Assembly (NCBI GenBank): GCA_937995505.1
Contig: CALKJV010000179.1
Span: forward strand, 1 to 7,532
Direction of reading: 5' to 3'
Length of the DNA: 7,532 bases
From: an uncultured Bacteroidia bacterium
GTDB lineage: Bacteria > Bacteroidota > Bacteroidia > SpSt-205
Shown: positions 1 to 6,402 of the stretch, piece after piece
Numbering within the stretch: position 1 is the stretch's first letter
Layout: the number at the start of each line of letters is the position of its first letter
Position numbers and translations under genes: made by a program
The notes under the pieces: generated by a model
Databases searched by the model: none
What the model was told of the DNA's origin: nothing
What the model saw: the letters and a program-made list of their open reading frames with translations, nothing else

Positions 1-293
1 AAATGCTAGACTACATGCCCCCCGGCCATAGGCAGTTTGTGCTTGACTTAGAGGCGTATCAGGTAGACAGGCGATTTTATGCAAGCACACCGAGCCTGCG
101 AGAGCTGTACAATCGCTGCTTACACTGGATGGAGCGCTTCCGCACGAAACATTTAGAGTATGCTGCCAACTATATCGCCCGGCAGCATCAGGTTAGCGCT
201 ACCAATCCCGCCGATGTAGGCACCGGAGGGACGCCTTTTATGCCCTACTTGGCTAAGCATCGAGATGAAACCGAAACCCAAAAACTTCCTTAA
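1..293 (+). CDS. Indoleamine 2,3-dioxygenase family protein, C-terminal part (cut by window start)
   Basis: Haem enzyme family that opens the indole ring of tryptophan to give N-formylkynurenine in the cytoplasm. About 96 residues are visible, against roughly 400 for a full-length family member. The reading frame is open to the window edge, so the ATG at 3 is probably internal. Seen: a YMPPGHRQF motif, then FRTKHLEYAANYI, whose His (codon 150-152) aligns by memory with the proximal haem ligand of human IDO1 (H346). After that comes GTGGTPFMPYLAKHRDET, matching the conserved GTGGT loop and R-D-E/T-T tail of IDOs. The gene ends 5 bases before the E2 gene and is probably cotranscribed with it. 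The haem pocket's distal half lies outside the window, so activity cannot be judged. The family call is strong; the exact substrate is inferred. Confidence 0.85.
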   Translation, partial: MLDYMPPGHRQFVLDLEAYQVDRRFYASTPSLRELYNRCLHWMERFRTKHLEYAANYIARQHQVSATNPADVGTGGTPFMPYLAKHRDETETQKLP

Positions 294-298
294 TACCT

Positions 299-1537
299 AT
301 GGCCGAAATCATAGAAATGCCCCGCCTGAGTGATACGATGGAGGAGGGTGTTATTGCCCAATGGCACAAGAAAGTCGGAGACGCTATTAAGCCAGGCGAC
401 CTTTTAGCGGAGATTGAGACCGATAAAGCGACCATGGAATTTGAAGCGCCTGTGGGTGGTACGCTCCTGTATATTGGGGTAGAGGCGGGGAAGGCAGTTC
501 CTATCGGGCAGGTGATAGCGATCATAGGCAAGCCGGGAGAGGATGTAGGGGCTCTTCTCTCCGGCACGAAGTCGGGGGGGCAGGTAGCTCCTTCCAGAGC
601 GGCTGAAGATGTGGGGTCTCGCACGCCAGAGCCTACCAAGGTCCTAGTAGAGCCTTCTGGGCCGGCGATATCGGTCGCCACCGAGGGTGAGCGGGTGAAG
701 GCCTCTCCCTTAGCCCGGGCTATGGCGCGAGAGGTCGGTTTAGACCTTCGGGCTATTCCCGGTACAGGGGAAGGGGGCCGTATTATCAGGCGTGATATTG
801 AGGCGCATCTCCAACAGGCCACAGCGCCTGCTTCTGCTCCTTCGATGGTGCCATCGTCTGCTTATACCGAGCTGTCTCTCACTCAAATGCGCAAAACCAT
901 CGCACGCCGCCTCACCGCCAGCATGCAAGAAGCCCCTCATTTCTACCTCACTGTATCTATCGCCATGGACCGAGCAGCGGAGTGGCGCGATCGCCTCAAT
1001 TCCCTCTCCGAAGTCAAAATTTCCTTCAATGATTTCATCCTGAAGGCTTGTGCACAAGCTCTTCGCAAGCACCCCCTTCTCAACGCAAGCTGGACCAGTG
1101 AAACTATCCGCCTTCATCAGGAAGTACATATAGGATTTGCTGTGGCTTTGGAGGAAGGGCTTATCGTACCTGTGGTGCGCCACGCTGACCGCAAAGGCCT
1201 CGCAGAAATCGCCCAAGAAACCCGTACCCTCTCCGCTAAAGCGCGAGAACGCAAACTTACCCCCGAAGAGTACACAGGTAGCACCTTCAGCGTATCTAAC
1301 CTCGGCATGCTCGGCATTGAGGAATTTACCGCTGTAATCAATCCCCCCGAGGCAGCTATCCTGGCCGTAGGCGCTATTCAGCCGCAGCCCGTAGTCAAAG
1401 GAGACACCATCGCTATTGAACAGCGGATGCGCGTTACGCTCTCTTGTGACCATAGGGTAGTGGATGGGGCTACCGGGGCACAGTTCCTTAAGACCCTCAA
1501 GCAGCTCTTGGAGGAGCCTGAGCGGTTACTTTTGTAG
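299..1537 (+). CDS. pdhC: Dihydrolipoamide acyltransferase E2 of a 2-oxoacid dehydrogenase complex, probably pyruvate dehydrogenase
   Basis: Core of the pyruvate dehydrogenase complex: it moves the acetyl group from E1 to CoA through a swinging lipoyl arm (cytoplasm). 412 residues in three parts. A single lipoyl domain (about 2-80) carries the lipoyl lysine K43 in ETDKATMEF. After a linker (about 84-132) comes the peripheral-subunit binding domain (about 133-171, starting VKASPLARAMAREVG and including GTGEGGRI). A second Ala/Pro/Ser linker leads to the catalytic domain (about 190-412), with active-site H385 and D389 in DHRVVDG. The length suits a one-lipoyl-domain E2. The lipoyl domain resembles Bacteroidota PDH E2 proteins, favouring PDH over the branched-chain or 2-oxoglutarate complexes, but this is inference because no E1 or E3 gene is in the window. 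Start at 299: the first in-frame ATG, giving the canonical MAEII N-terminus; no Shine-Dalgarno. The second half is visibly C-richer than the first. Confidence 0.93.
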   Translation: MAEIIEMPRLSDTMEEGVIAQWHKKVGDAIKPGDLLAEIETDKATMEFEAPVGGTLLYIGVEAGKAVPIGQVIAIIGKPGEDVGALLSGTKSGGQVAPSRAAEDVGSRTPEPTKVLVEPSGPAISVATEGERVKASPLARAMAREVGLDLRAIPGTGEGGRIIRRDIEAHLQQATAPASAPSMVPSSAYTELSLTQMRKTIARRLTASMQEAPHFYLTVSIAMDRAAEWRDRLNSLSEVKISFNDFILKACAQALRKHPLLNASWTSETIRLHQEVHIGFAVALEEGLIVPVVRHADRKGLAEIAQETRTLSAKARERKLTPEEYTGSTFSVSNLGMLGIEEFTAVINPPEAAILAVGAIQPQPVVKGDTIAIEQRMRVTLSCDHRVVDGATGAQFLKTLKQLLEEPERLLL

Positions 1538-1540
1538 GAC

Positions 1541-2122
1541 ATGCGAGCAATCATTGAGAAAGCTTTTTCGGACTCCTTAGCAGTCAAGCGGCAGCTCCTG
1601 GAGTCGGCAGAGATGCTTTCGCTGGTAGAGGTAGTAGCTCAGCGAATAGTGGATTCTCTGCGCGCAGGGGGGCGGGTGTATTTCTGCGGGAATGGAGGGA
1701 GTGCAGCCGATGCCCAGCACCTCGCCGCAGAGCTTACAGGACGCTATTACCGAGATAGGTCCCCTTTGCCCGCCGAAGCGCTTCATGTAAATACTTCCTT
1801 CCTCACCGCTGTGGCAAATGACTACAGCTACGAGGAGACCTTTGCGCGGCTACTGCGAGGATGGGGGCGCCCTGGAGATATCCTATGGGCTATGAGTACC
1901 TCGGGAAACTCCCCAAACATCTTACGAGCGCTGGACGCCGCTAAAGAGCTGGGTATGGTTACCGTAGGCTTAACGGGAGCTTCTGGGGGGAAGATGCTCG
2001 GGCGCTGCGACTACCTTTTTCGGGTACCCTCTTCGGATACCCCGCGCATCCAAGAAGCCCACATGCTCATAGGGCACACGGTGTGCCAGCTCATTGAAGA
2101 GACCCTTTTTCCCGCTTCCTAA
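1541..2122 (+). CDS. gmhA: D-sedoheptulose 7-phosphate isomerase (phosphoheptose isomerase)
   Basis: Converts sedoheptulose 7-phosphate to D-glycero-D-manno-heptose 7-phosphate, the first step towards ADP-heptose for lipopolysaccharide inner core; cytoplasmic SIS-domain enzyme. 193 residues, the normal family length. Seen: the phosphate-binding loop GNGGSA (50-55), a second sugar-phosphate motif STSGNSPN (119-126), and the four residues that align with the E. coli zinc ligands: H60, E64, Q171 and H179 (E. coli H61, E65, Q172, H180). The site therefore looks intact. The ATG lies 3 bases after the E2 stop, with a TAGGA overlapping that stop codon, so translation may be coupled to the E2 gene. 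No other heptose-pathway gene (hldE, gmhB, waaF) is in the window. Paralogues such as DiaA share the SIS fold, but the four conserved zinc ligands favour GmhA. Confidence 0.92.
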   Translation: MRAIIEKAFSDSLAVKRQLLESAEMLSLVEVVAQRIVDSLRAGGRVYFCGNGGSAADAQHLAAELTGRYYRDRSPLPAEALHVNTSFLTAVANDYSYEETFARLLRGWGRPGDILWAMSTSGNSPNILRALDAAKELGMVTVGLTGASGGKMLGRCDYLFRVPSSDTPRIQEAHMLIGHTVCQLIEETLFPAS

Positions 2123-2215
2123 AAGGAGCGTAGAACTCCCCCTGCGCTGAAATCATCTGAGCTCCGACACCTTTGACGACTTTTTTGTTATTTAGTCCAA
2201 ATCTAAACGCAACCC
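2123..2215 (+). promoter_or_regulatory. Intergenic leader region of sufBCD, probable promoter region
   Basis: The only sizeable gap between plus-strand genes (93 bases), so a promoter for suf is likely here. It contains a T-rich patch (2181-2193, ttttttgttattt) in otherwise GC-rich DNA and a TTTG at 2172-2175. I could not place a convincing pair of Bacteroidota -33 (TTTG) and -7 (TAnnTTTG) boxes at the usual spacing. There is a short inverted repeat, GGAGC at 2125-2129 with GCTCC at 2161-2165, but the arms are far apart and no clear terminator follows gmhA. The sufB start lacks a Shine-Dalgarno. The promoter assignment is inferred from gene spacing only. Confidence 0.3.
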
Positions 2216-3667
2216 ATGCAACCTACCCAAGACGAAGCCCTCACCCGCCACCTCACTACGGAGTACGAGTGGGGATTTGAGTCGGAGCTAGACCAGGAGT
2301 ACGCTCCAAAGGGATTAAATGAGGCCATAATTGAGTTTATCTGGGCAAAAAAGAAAGAACCGCCTTTCATGCTGGACTTTCGGATGCGAGCGTATCGGGC
2401 ATGGAAGGACATGCGCGAGCCCCACTGGCTCAATGCCCACTACGATCCGATTGACTACCAGGATGCGTATTACTATGCCGCTCCAAAAAGCCTCACTGAA
2501 AACCGACCCAAATCCCTGGAAGAAGTAGATCCAGAGATTCGCCGAATTTTTGATCGGCTTGGTATACCTCTGCATGAGCAGGAGATCCTCGCAGGGGTAG
2601 CGGTAGATGCGGTGCTGGATAGTGTGTCGGTGGCTACTACCTATAAGGAGCGCCTGGCTAAAATGGGTATCATATTCTGCCCCATGAGCGAAGCCCTTGA
2701 AAATTACCCTGACCTCGTCAAAAAATATCTGGGTACTGTCGTGCCCTACAACGATAACTTTTTTGCCGCGCTAAATTCTGCGGTCTTTAGCGATGGGAGC
2801 TTTGTGTATGTGCCAAAAGGGGTGCGCTGCCCGCTGGAGCTTTCTACGTACTTCCGCATCAACGCCCGTAAAACGGGGCAGTTTGAGCGTACCCTCATCA
2901 TAGCGGACGAGGGCGCTTATGTGAGCTACTTAGAGGGCTGTACAGCTCCTAAGCGTTCGGAGCATCAGCTTCATGCGGCCGTGGTAGAGCTAGTGGCGCT
3001 ATCAGGTAGCTATATCAAATACTCTACGGTACAGAATTGGTACCCTGGCGACAAAGAAGGCCGCGGGGGAGTCTTCAACTTCGTAACTAAGCGAGGCATC
3101 GCTCACCAGAACGCCAAAATCTCCTGGACCCAAGTAGAAACCGGCTCAGCCATCACCTGGAAATATCCCAGCGTTATCCTCAAGGGAGATAACTCTATTG
3201 GAGAGTTTTACTCGGTCGCTGTGACCAACAACCGCCAGCAGGCAGACACTGGTACCAAAATGGTGCATATCGGTAAAAACACCCGCAGCCGTATCGTCTC
3301 TAAAGGCATATCGGCCGGACGAAGCGACAATACCTATCGGGGCCTAGTACAGGTCTTACCTAGTGCAGAAAATGCCCGTAATTTTTCTCAGTGCGACTCG
3401 CTTTTGATTGGGGATACCTGTGGTGCGCATACTTTCCCTTATGTAGAGGTCAAAAACCCCTCTGCTATCGTGGAACATGAGGCCACCACCTCTAAAATTG
3501 GGGAGGATATTCTCTTTTACTGCAATCAGCGGGGAATCCCTATGCAGGAAGCCGTTGAGCTTATCATAAATGGCTACTGCCAAGAGGTTTTAGCGCACCT
3601 ACCTCTGGAATTTGCCGTAGAGGCGCGTAAACTCTTAGCGATTAGTTTAGAAGGAAGTGTCGGATGA
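2216..3667 (+). CDS. sufB: Fe-S cluster assembly scaffold protein SufB
   Basis: Scaffold subunit of the SufBC2D complex, where iron and sulfide are assembled into clusters in the cytoplasm. 483 residues, normal full length. A beta-helix core is followed by the highly conserved C-terminal region (from about 390 on) ending AVEARKLLAISLEGSVG. Family alignment places the functional residues with a constant offset of 12 from E. coli SufB: R214 and N216, C242 (E. coli C254), Q273 and W275 of the proposed sulfur tunnel, C393 (E. coli C405, the essential cluster-assembly Cys in QCDSLLIG) and E420-H421-E422 (E. coli 432-434). All are present, so the protein should be active. E. coli numbers are from memory. 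Its stop overlaps the sufC start (ATGA). The start at 2216 gives an N-terminus of usual length; no Shine-Dalgarno is seen. Confidence 0.97.
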   Translation: MQPTQDEALTRHLTTEYEWGFESELDQEYAPKGLNEAIIEFIWAKKKEPPFMLDFRMRAYRAWKDMREPHWLNAHYDPIDYQDAYYYAAPKSLTENRPKSLEEVDPEIRRIFDRLGIPLHEQEILAGVAVDAVLDSVSVATTYKERLAKMGIIFCPMSEALENYPDLVKKYLGTVVPYNDNFFAALNSAVFSDGSFVYVPKGVRCPLELSTYFRINARKTGQFERTLIIADEGAYVSYLEGCTAPKRSEHQLHAAVVELVALSGSYIKYSTVQNWYPGDKEGRGGVFNFVTKRGIAHQNAKISWTQVETGSAITWKYPSVILKGDNSIGEFYSVAVTNNRQQADTGTKMVHIGKNTRSRIVSKGISAGRSDNTYRGLVQVLPSAENARNFSQCDSLLIGDTCGAHTFPYVEVKNPSAIVEHEATTSKIGEDILFYCNQRGIPMQEAVELIINGYCQEVLAHLPLEFAVEARKLLAISLEGSVG

Positions 3668-4428
3668 AAACAGAGACTCCTATGTTACAGATACAAGACT
3701 TACATGTTTCCGTAGAAGGCCGCCCCATTCTCAAAGGCCTTAACTTGGAAGTGCAGGCGGGCCAGGTTCATGCTATTATGGGCCCTAATGGTGCAGGGAA
3801 AAGCACCTTAGCTGCTGTACTCGCTGGCAAAGAAGGATATGAGATAACGGCGGGTGATATCCTCCTCGAGGGGCAAAGCCTCTTAGAGCTTTCGCCGGAG
3901 GAGCGTAGTCATGCAGGCATATTTTTGGCCTTTCAATACCCTGTAGAGATACCCGGGGTAAGCATGGTGCAGTTTCTGCGCGCAGCCCTCAATGCTCATC
4001 GTGCTGCAAAAGGACTAGACCCCTTAGACACCGCCGACCTAATGGCCTTGCTTAAAGAGAAAGCACAGCTGCTCAAGTTAGATCCGAGCTTCCTTACCCG
4101 ATCTGTAAATGAAGGTTTTTCGGGAGGGGAACGAAAAAGAGCGGAAATCTTCCAAATGGCGGTCTTGGACCCGAGTCTCGTGGTGCTGGATGAGACAGAT
4201 TCTGGATTGGACATTGATGCCCTTAAGGTGGTTTCCGATGCAGTCAATGCCCTCCGCACGCCAGAACGCGCTTTTATAGTGATTACTCATTACTATCGTA
4301 TTCTCCAGCATATTCGGCCGGATGTGGTGCATATTTTAGCGGATGGGCGGATTGTGCGTTCGGGAGGGCCGGAGCTAGCCGTTGCCTTGGAAGAAAAAGG
4401 ATACGAACCGCTTTTAGCTACTTCCTAA
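3664..4428 (+). CDS. sufC: Fe-S cluster assembly ATPase SufC
   Basis: ABC-type ATPase, soluble rather than membrane-linked, that binds SufB and SufD and drives the conformational change needed for cluster assembly. 254 residues. Seen: Walker A GPNGAGKST (40-48), Q-loop Q91 in FQYP, ABC signature FSGGERKR (152-159), Walker B LVVLDETD (172-179) with catalytic E177, and switch His H209 in ITHYYR. The SufC-typical SGGERKR and DETDSGLDIDAL stretches set it apart from transporter ATPases. The start is uncertain: ATG 3664 overlaps the sufB stop as ATGA and has an AAGGA 8 bases upstream (3651-3655). ATG 3682 (M7) would give the usual MLQIQDLHV N-terminus of the family. I prefer 3664 because of the overlap and AAGGA. 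Confidence 0.97.
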   Translation: MKTETPMLQIQDLHVSVEGRPILKGLNLEVQAGQVHAIMGPNGAGKSTLAAVLAGKEGYEITAGDILLEGQSLLELSPEERSHAGIFLAFQYPVEIPGVSMVQFLRAALNAHRAAKGLDPLDTADLMALLKEKAQLLKLDPSFLTRSVNEGFSGGERKRAEIFQMAVLDPSLVVLDETDSGLDIDALKVVSDAVNALRTPERAFIVITHYYRILQHIRPDVVHILADGRIVRSGGPELAVALEEKGYEPLLATS

Positions 4429-4431
4429 AGT

Positions 4432-5619
4432 ATGCAGATGGTTACCCTTAATCCACCGCTTTCCTTAGAGGTAGGAGCTCAGCACCTTACGCAGCTTTTG
4501 CGCAGCCAAGCTACGGGCGAGGGCCTTCCAGGTGAAGTCCGCTCGGCGTGGCTAACTGCCGCCCAAACGGCTGACCTTCAGCAGCTTTTTACTGAGCAGC
4601 GCTACAGAGAAGATTGGAAGTATACGCCTGTGGAGTTCTTTCGGCAGGCGTGGGCCCTGGACACTCCACGAGCTCCGCAGCGCTCTGCTGATATAGCAGA
4701 GCGTTTCATTTTGCCCGAGGAGGTACGAGGCAGCGCTACCTTGCTTCCTGCCGTAGCTTCTCTACCCCAGCCGACCTCTCCTTGGGAGGCGTTTTTAGGG
4801 GCGGCCCGATATGCGCAGCATTACAGTATGAAGGAAGGGGCTTTTCTCCTTGCCCCCTCTCACGGTGAAGGAGTACTCCCACTTCTCATTACCATCTCTG
4901 TGGCCGCGGGGGGCTCGGTAGAGCTGCTCCTAACTCCACAATCTAAGGGGTTACTCGTCTTGCGGGTACACCTTCACTTAGCTCCTGGAGCTCAAGTGCG
5001 TCTTTACCTGCCTACGGATACGCAGGTTAGTGGTACTTACCTTTACATGCTGCTCTCTGCCCATGTGGAACGGGAGGCGCGCTTTGAGTCGTTTGATCTT
5101 ACGGCTTATGCCGCCTGGAAGCGTACCGAACAAAAAGTGCGTTTATCTGGTCCGGGCGCCGAAGCCCACCTCTACGGTGCTGCCCGAGTTCAGCCGAATA
5201 CACTTTGGGACCAAGCCATACGCATAGAGCATGCGGCTCCCCACACGCATAGCAATCAGCTTTTCAAGTCGCTGGTACATGCCCGCGCCCGCAGCACCTT
5301 CCAAGGGCGTATCTACGTCCATAGAGAAGCCCAGAAAACCAACGCCTACCAATCCCACAAAGCCCTCCTTTGGGACGCCACGGCGGCTGCGTATAGCCGT
5401 CCCCAGTTAGAGATCTTCGCTGATGATGTGCGCTGCACACATGGGGTTACCACGGGGTTTCTGCAAGGAGATATGCTTTTGTATCTGCAGGCTCGGGGTG
5501 TGCCCGAAGCGCAAGCCCGAGAAATGCTTGCGGGGGCATTCTTGGCAGAAGTCTTAGACCGAGTGCCGCACACTGGGATACAGGAGCATCTGCGACATCG
5601 ATTGGGCTTGCCCGAGTAA
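4432..5619 (+). CDS. sufD: Fe-S cluster assembly protein SufD
   Basis: Paralogue of SufB that completes the SufBC2D scaffold complex; required for iron acquisition and cluster building. 395 residues, slightly shorter than E. coli SufD (423). The N-terminal helical region carries REDWKYTPV (the family's R-x-x-x-Y-T-x-[LV] region), then a poorly conserved beta-helix. The conserved C-terminal block is LEIFADDVRCTHGVTTG, whose H337 matches E. coli SufD H360, the residue paired with SufB Cys405 at the SufB-SufD interface. The end, RGVPEAQAREMLAGAFLAEVLDRV, is typical of SufD. It starts 3 bases after sufC stops, so the three genes form one operon. A second ATG two codons later (4438) is an equally possible start. 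No sufS, sufE or sufA follows: the next gene is convergent. Confidence 0.95.
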   Translation: MQMVTLNPPLSLEVGAQHLTQLLRSQATGEGLPGEVRSAWLTAAQTADLQQLFTEQRYREDWKYTPVEFFRQAWALDTPRAPQRSADIAERFILPEEVRGSATLLPAVASLPQPTSPWEAFLGAARYAQHYSMKEGAFLLAPSHGEGVLPLLITISVAAGGSVELLLTPQSKGLLVLRVHLHLAPGAQVRLYLPTDTQVSGTYLYMLLSAHVEREARFESFDLTAYAAWKRTEQKVRLSGPGAEAHLYGAARVQPNTLWDQAIRIEHAAPHTHSNQLFKSLVHARARSTFQGRIYVHREAQKTNAYQSHKALLWDATAAAYSRPQLEIFADDVRCTHGVTTGFLQGDMLLYLQARGVPEAQAREMLAGAFLAEVLDRVPHTGIQEHLRHRLGLPE

Positions 5620-5620
5620 G

Positions 5621-5644
5621 TTAGCTAAGCCATTTGCTTGCTAA
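5621..5644 (+). terminator. Hairpin directly after sufD, possible weak terminator or mRNA 3' end structure
   Basis: Stem TTAGC-(bulged T)-AAGC at 5621-5630, loop CATTT, and GCTTGCTAA at 5636-5644: nine base pairs with one bulge, starting one base after the sufD stop. It is followed by A residues rather than T residues on the plus strand, so it is not a classical Rho-independent terminator for sufD. It may stabilise the 3' end of the suf mRNA. The pairing is seen in the sequence; the role is inferred. Confidence 0.35.
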
Positions 5645-5688
5645 AAAGGCGAGGTAGCCGAGCTTACTTTTTCTCGGCTGCTCCCTCC
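5643..5688 (-). terminator. Probable Rho-independent terminator of the TPR gene, overlapping its stop codon
   Basis: Read on the minus strand, the core stem is AGCCGAG paired with CTCGGCT (plus 5673-5679 and 5656-5662), around a ten-base loop that contains the TAA stop codon. The stem can be extended with a C/A mismatch, a bulge and a G/A mismatch by further G-C and G-U pairs (5648-5654 with 5681-5688). It then runs directly into a TTTTT tract (the A run at 5643-5647). The orientation fits ending the minus-strand transcript before it enters sufD. On the plus strand no T tract follows, so it should work in one direction only. Confidence 0.55.
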
Positions 5689-6377
5689 CTAGAAACATCT
5701 TCAAGGTTGCCTTTTGCTAGTAGAAAGTCTGGAAATATCCTCAGGGCCTCCTCAAAAGCCATTTTGGCTTTGGTATTTTCTTTCTGCAGGCGCAGCAGTA
5801 CGCCTCGAACGTTCAATGCAGCCGCTCGTAAGGGTACTTCTTGCGTCTGTCCATCCGACGTAGAAATTCGCACGGTCTGCTGAGCAGACTCAGGGATAGA
5901 AAGGAGCTTATCTATATTTGCTTGACACTCGCCGTAGCGCTGGAGGTTGAATTGCAGCGTGATTACCTGATACAGATGCAGGGGAGACTGGGTAATGCCG
6001 TAGAGCTTTTCGTAGGCGTCTAAGGCATTCCTGGCATCTTGCAGGTAGAAGTAAGATACGGCCCGCAGCTCTGCTAGGTCTGCGTTTCGGGGCTGCTCGT
6101 TGAGAAGCTCCTCGGCTACGGCGATAGCTTGGCGATACAGCCCTGCTTGGAAGTAGGCTTGGGCGAGGGTATCTCGTAGCCCAAAAGAAGCGCCTTCGGT
6201 GGCTATGCGCCAGTGTAGGGCAAGAATCTGCGTGAGAGCGTCTCCGTAAGCGCTAGCTTGTGTGAAGACTTTCTGGGCTACTGAGGGCATAGCAGTAGAA
6301 GCGGCCGATGAGGTTTCTTTTCGCTTCTGTGCCCAGAGCAGTGCACTTGCAAGGGTAATCCACAAGAGGTGCCGCAT
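5664..6377 (-). CDS. Exported tetratricopeptide-repeat protein of unknown role
   Basis: 237 residues. The N-terminus MRHLLWITLASALLWA is a signal peptide with probable signal peptidase I cleavage before Q17, leaving an N-terminal Gln as in many exported Bacteroidota proteins. No Cys follows, so it is not a lipoprotein; it is likely periplasmic. TPR-like helical hairpins are visible at about 65-98 (DTLAQAYFQAGLYRQAIAVAEELLNEQP), 99-132 (with ALDAYEKLYG), 133-165 and, near the end, a clear last repeat (ALNVRGVLLRLQ followed by AKMAFEEALRIFPDF). TPR proteins usually act as binding platforms; the partner is unknown. The charged tail REGAAEKK is encoded within the terminator hairpin. It converges on sufD (44 bases apart) and diverges from the gene at 6403 (25 bases between starts), so it is probably monocistronic or part of a divergent pair. 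I recognise the architecture but not a named family. Confidence 0.85.
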   Translation of the reverse strand: MRHLLWITLASALLWAQKRKETSSAASTAMPSVAQKVFTQASAYGDALTQILALHWRIATEGASFGLRDTLAQAYFQAGLYRQAIAVAEELLNEQPRNADLAELRAVSYFYLQDARNALDAYEKLYGITQSPLHLYQVITLQFNLQRYGECQANIDKLLSIPESAQQTVRISTSDGQTQEVPLRAAALNVRGVLLRLQKENTKAKMAFEEALRIFPDFLLAKGNLEDVSREGAAEKK

Positions 6378-6381
6378 CGCG

Positions 6382-6389
6382 CAAATTTA
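6382..6389 (-). promoter_or_regulatory. TAAATTTG, Bacteroidota-type -7 box for the TPR gene
   Basis: On the minus strand TAAATTTG matches the Bacteroidota -7 consensus TAnnTTTG at every fixed position, 4 bases before the ATG. If used, transcription would start at or very near the A of the ATG, giving a leaderless mRNA. No TTTG -33 box is seen at the usual distance, which lowers confidence. It forms one arm of a dyad with the plus-strand box at 6391-6398. Confidence 0.4.
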
Positions 6390-6390
6390 G

Positions 6391-6398
6391 TTTATTTG
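6391..6398 (+). promoter_or_regulatory. TTTATTTG, -7-like box for the gene at 6403
   Basis: TTTATTTG matches TAnnTTTG except for T instead of A at position 2, and ends 4 bases before the GTG at 6403, the same spacing as the mirror box of the divergent TPR gene. No -33 TTTG is visible upstream. The role is inferred from position and symmetry. Confidence 0.3.
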
Positions 6399-6402
6399 GA
6401 TT

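Noticed and set aside
574..580. Run of seven G in the E2 interdomain linker, as a phase-variation tract
   Set aside because: Short for a switching tract, the frame is intact, and G runs of six occur elsewhere (gmhA); nothing shows switching.
253..822. Minus-strand open frame of 189 codons across the start of the E2 gene
   Set aside because: Low-complexity Ser/Pro/Arg-rich translation opposite well-supported genes; no recognisable family.
740..1453. Long minus-strand open frame (237 codons) antisense to the E2 gene
   Set aside because: It lies fully inside a clear, conserved E2 gene, and its translation shows no domain or motif; it is a by-product of codon bias.
2125..2186. Terminator after gmhA, from the GGAGC/GCTCC repeat plus a T run at 2181-2186
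   Set aside because: The arms are only 5 bases and 31 bases apart, and the T run is 15 bases beyond the second arm.
5638..5883. Plus-strand open frame antisense to the TPR gene
   Set aside because: It covers the terminator and the conserved TPR coding region; its composition is a mirror of the real gene.
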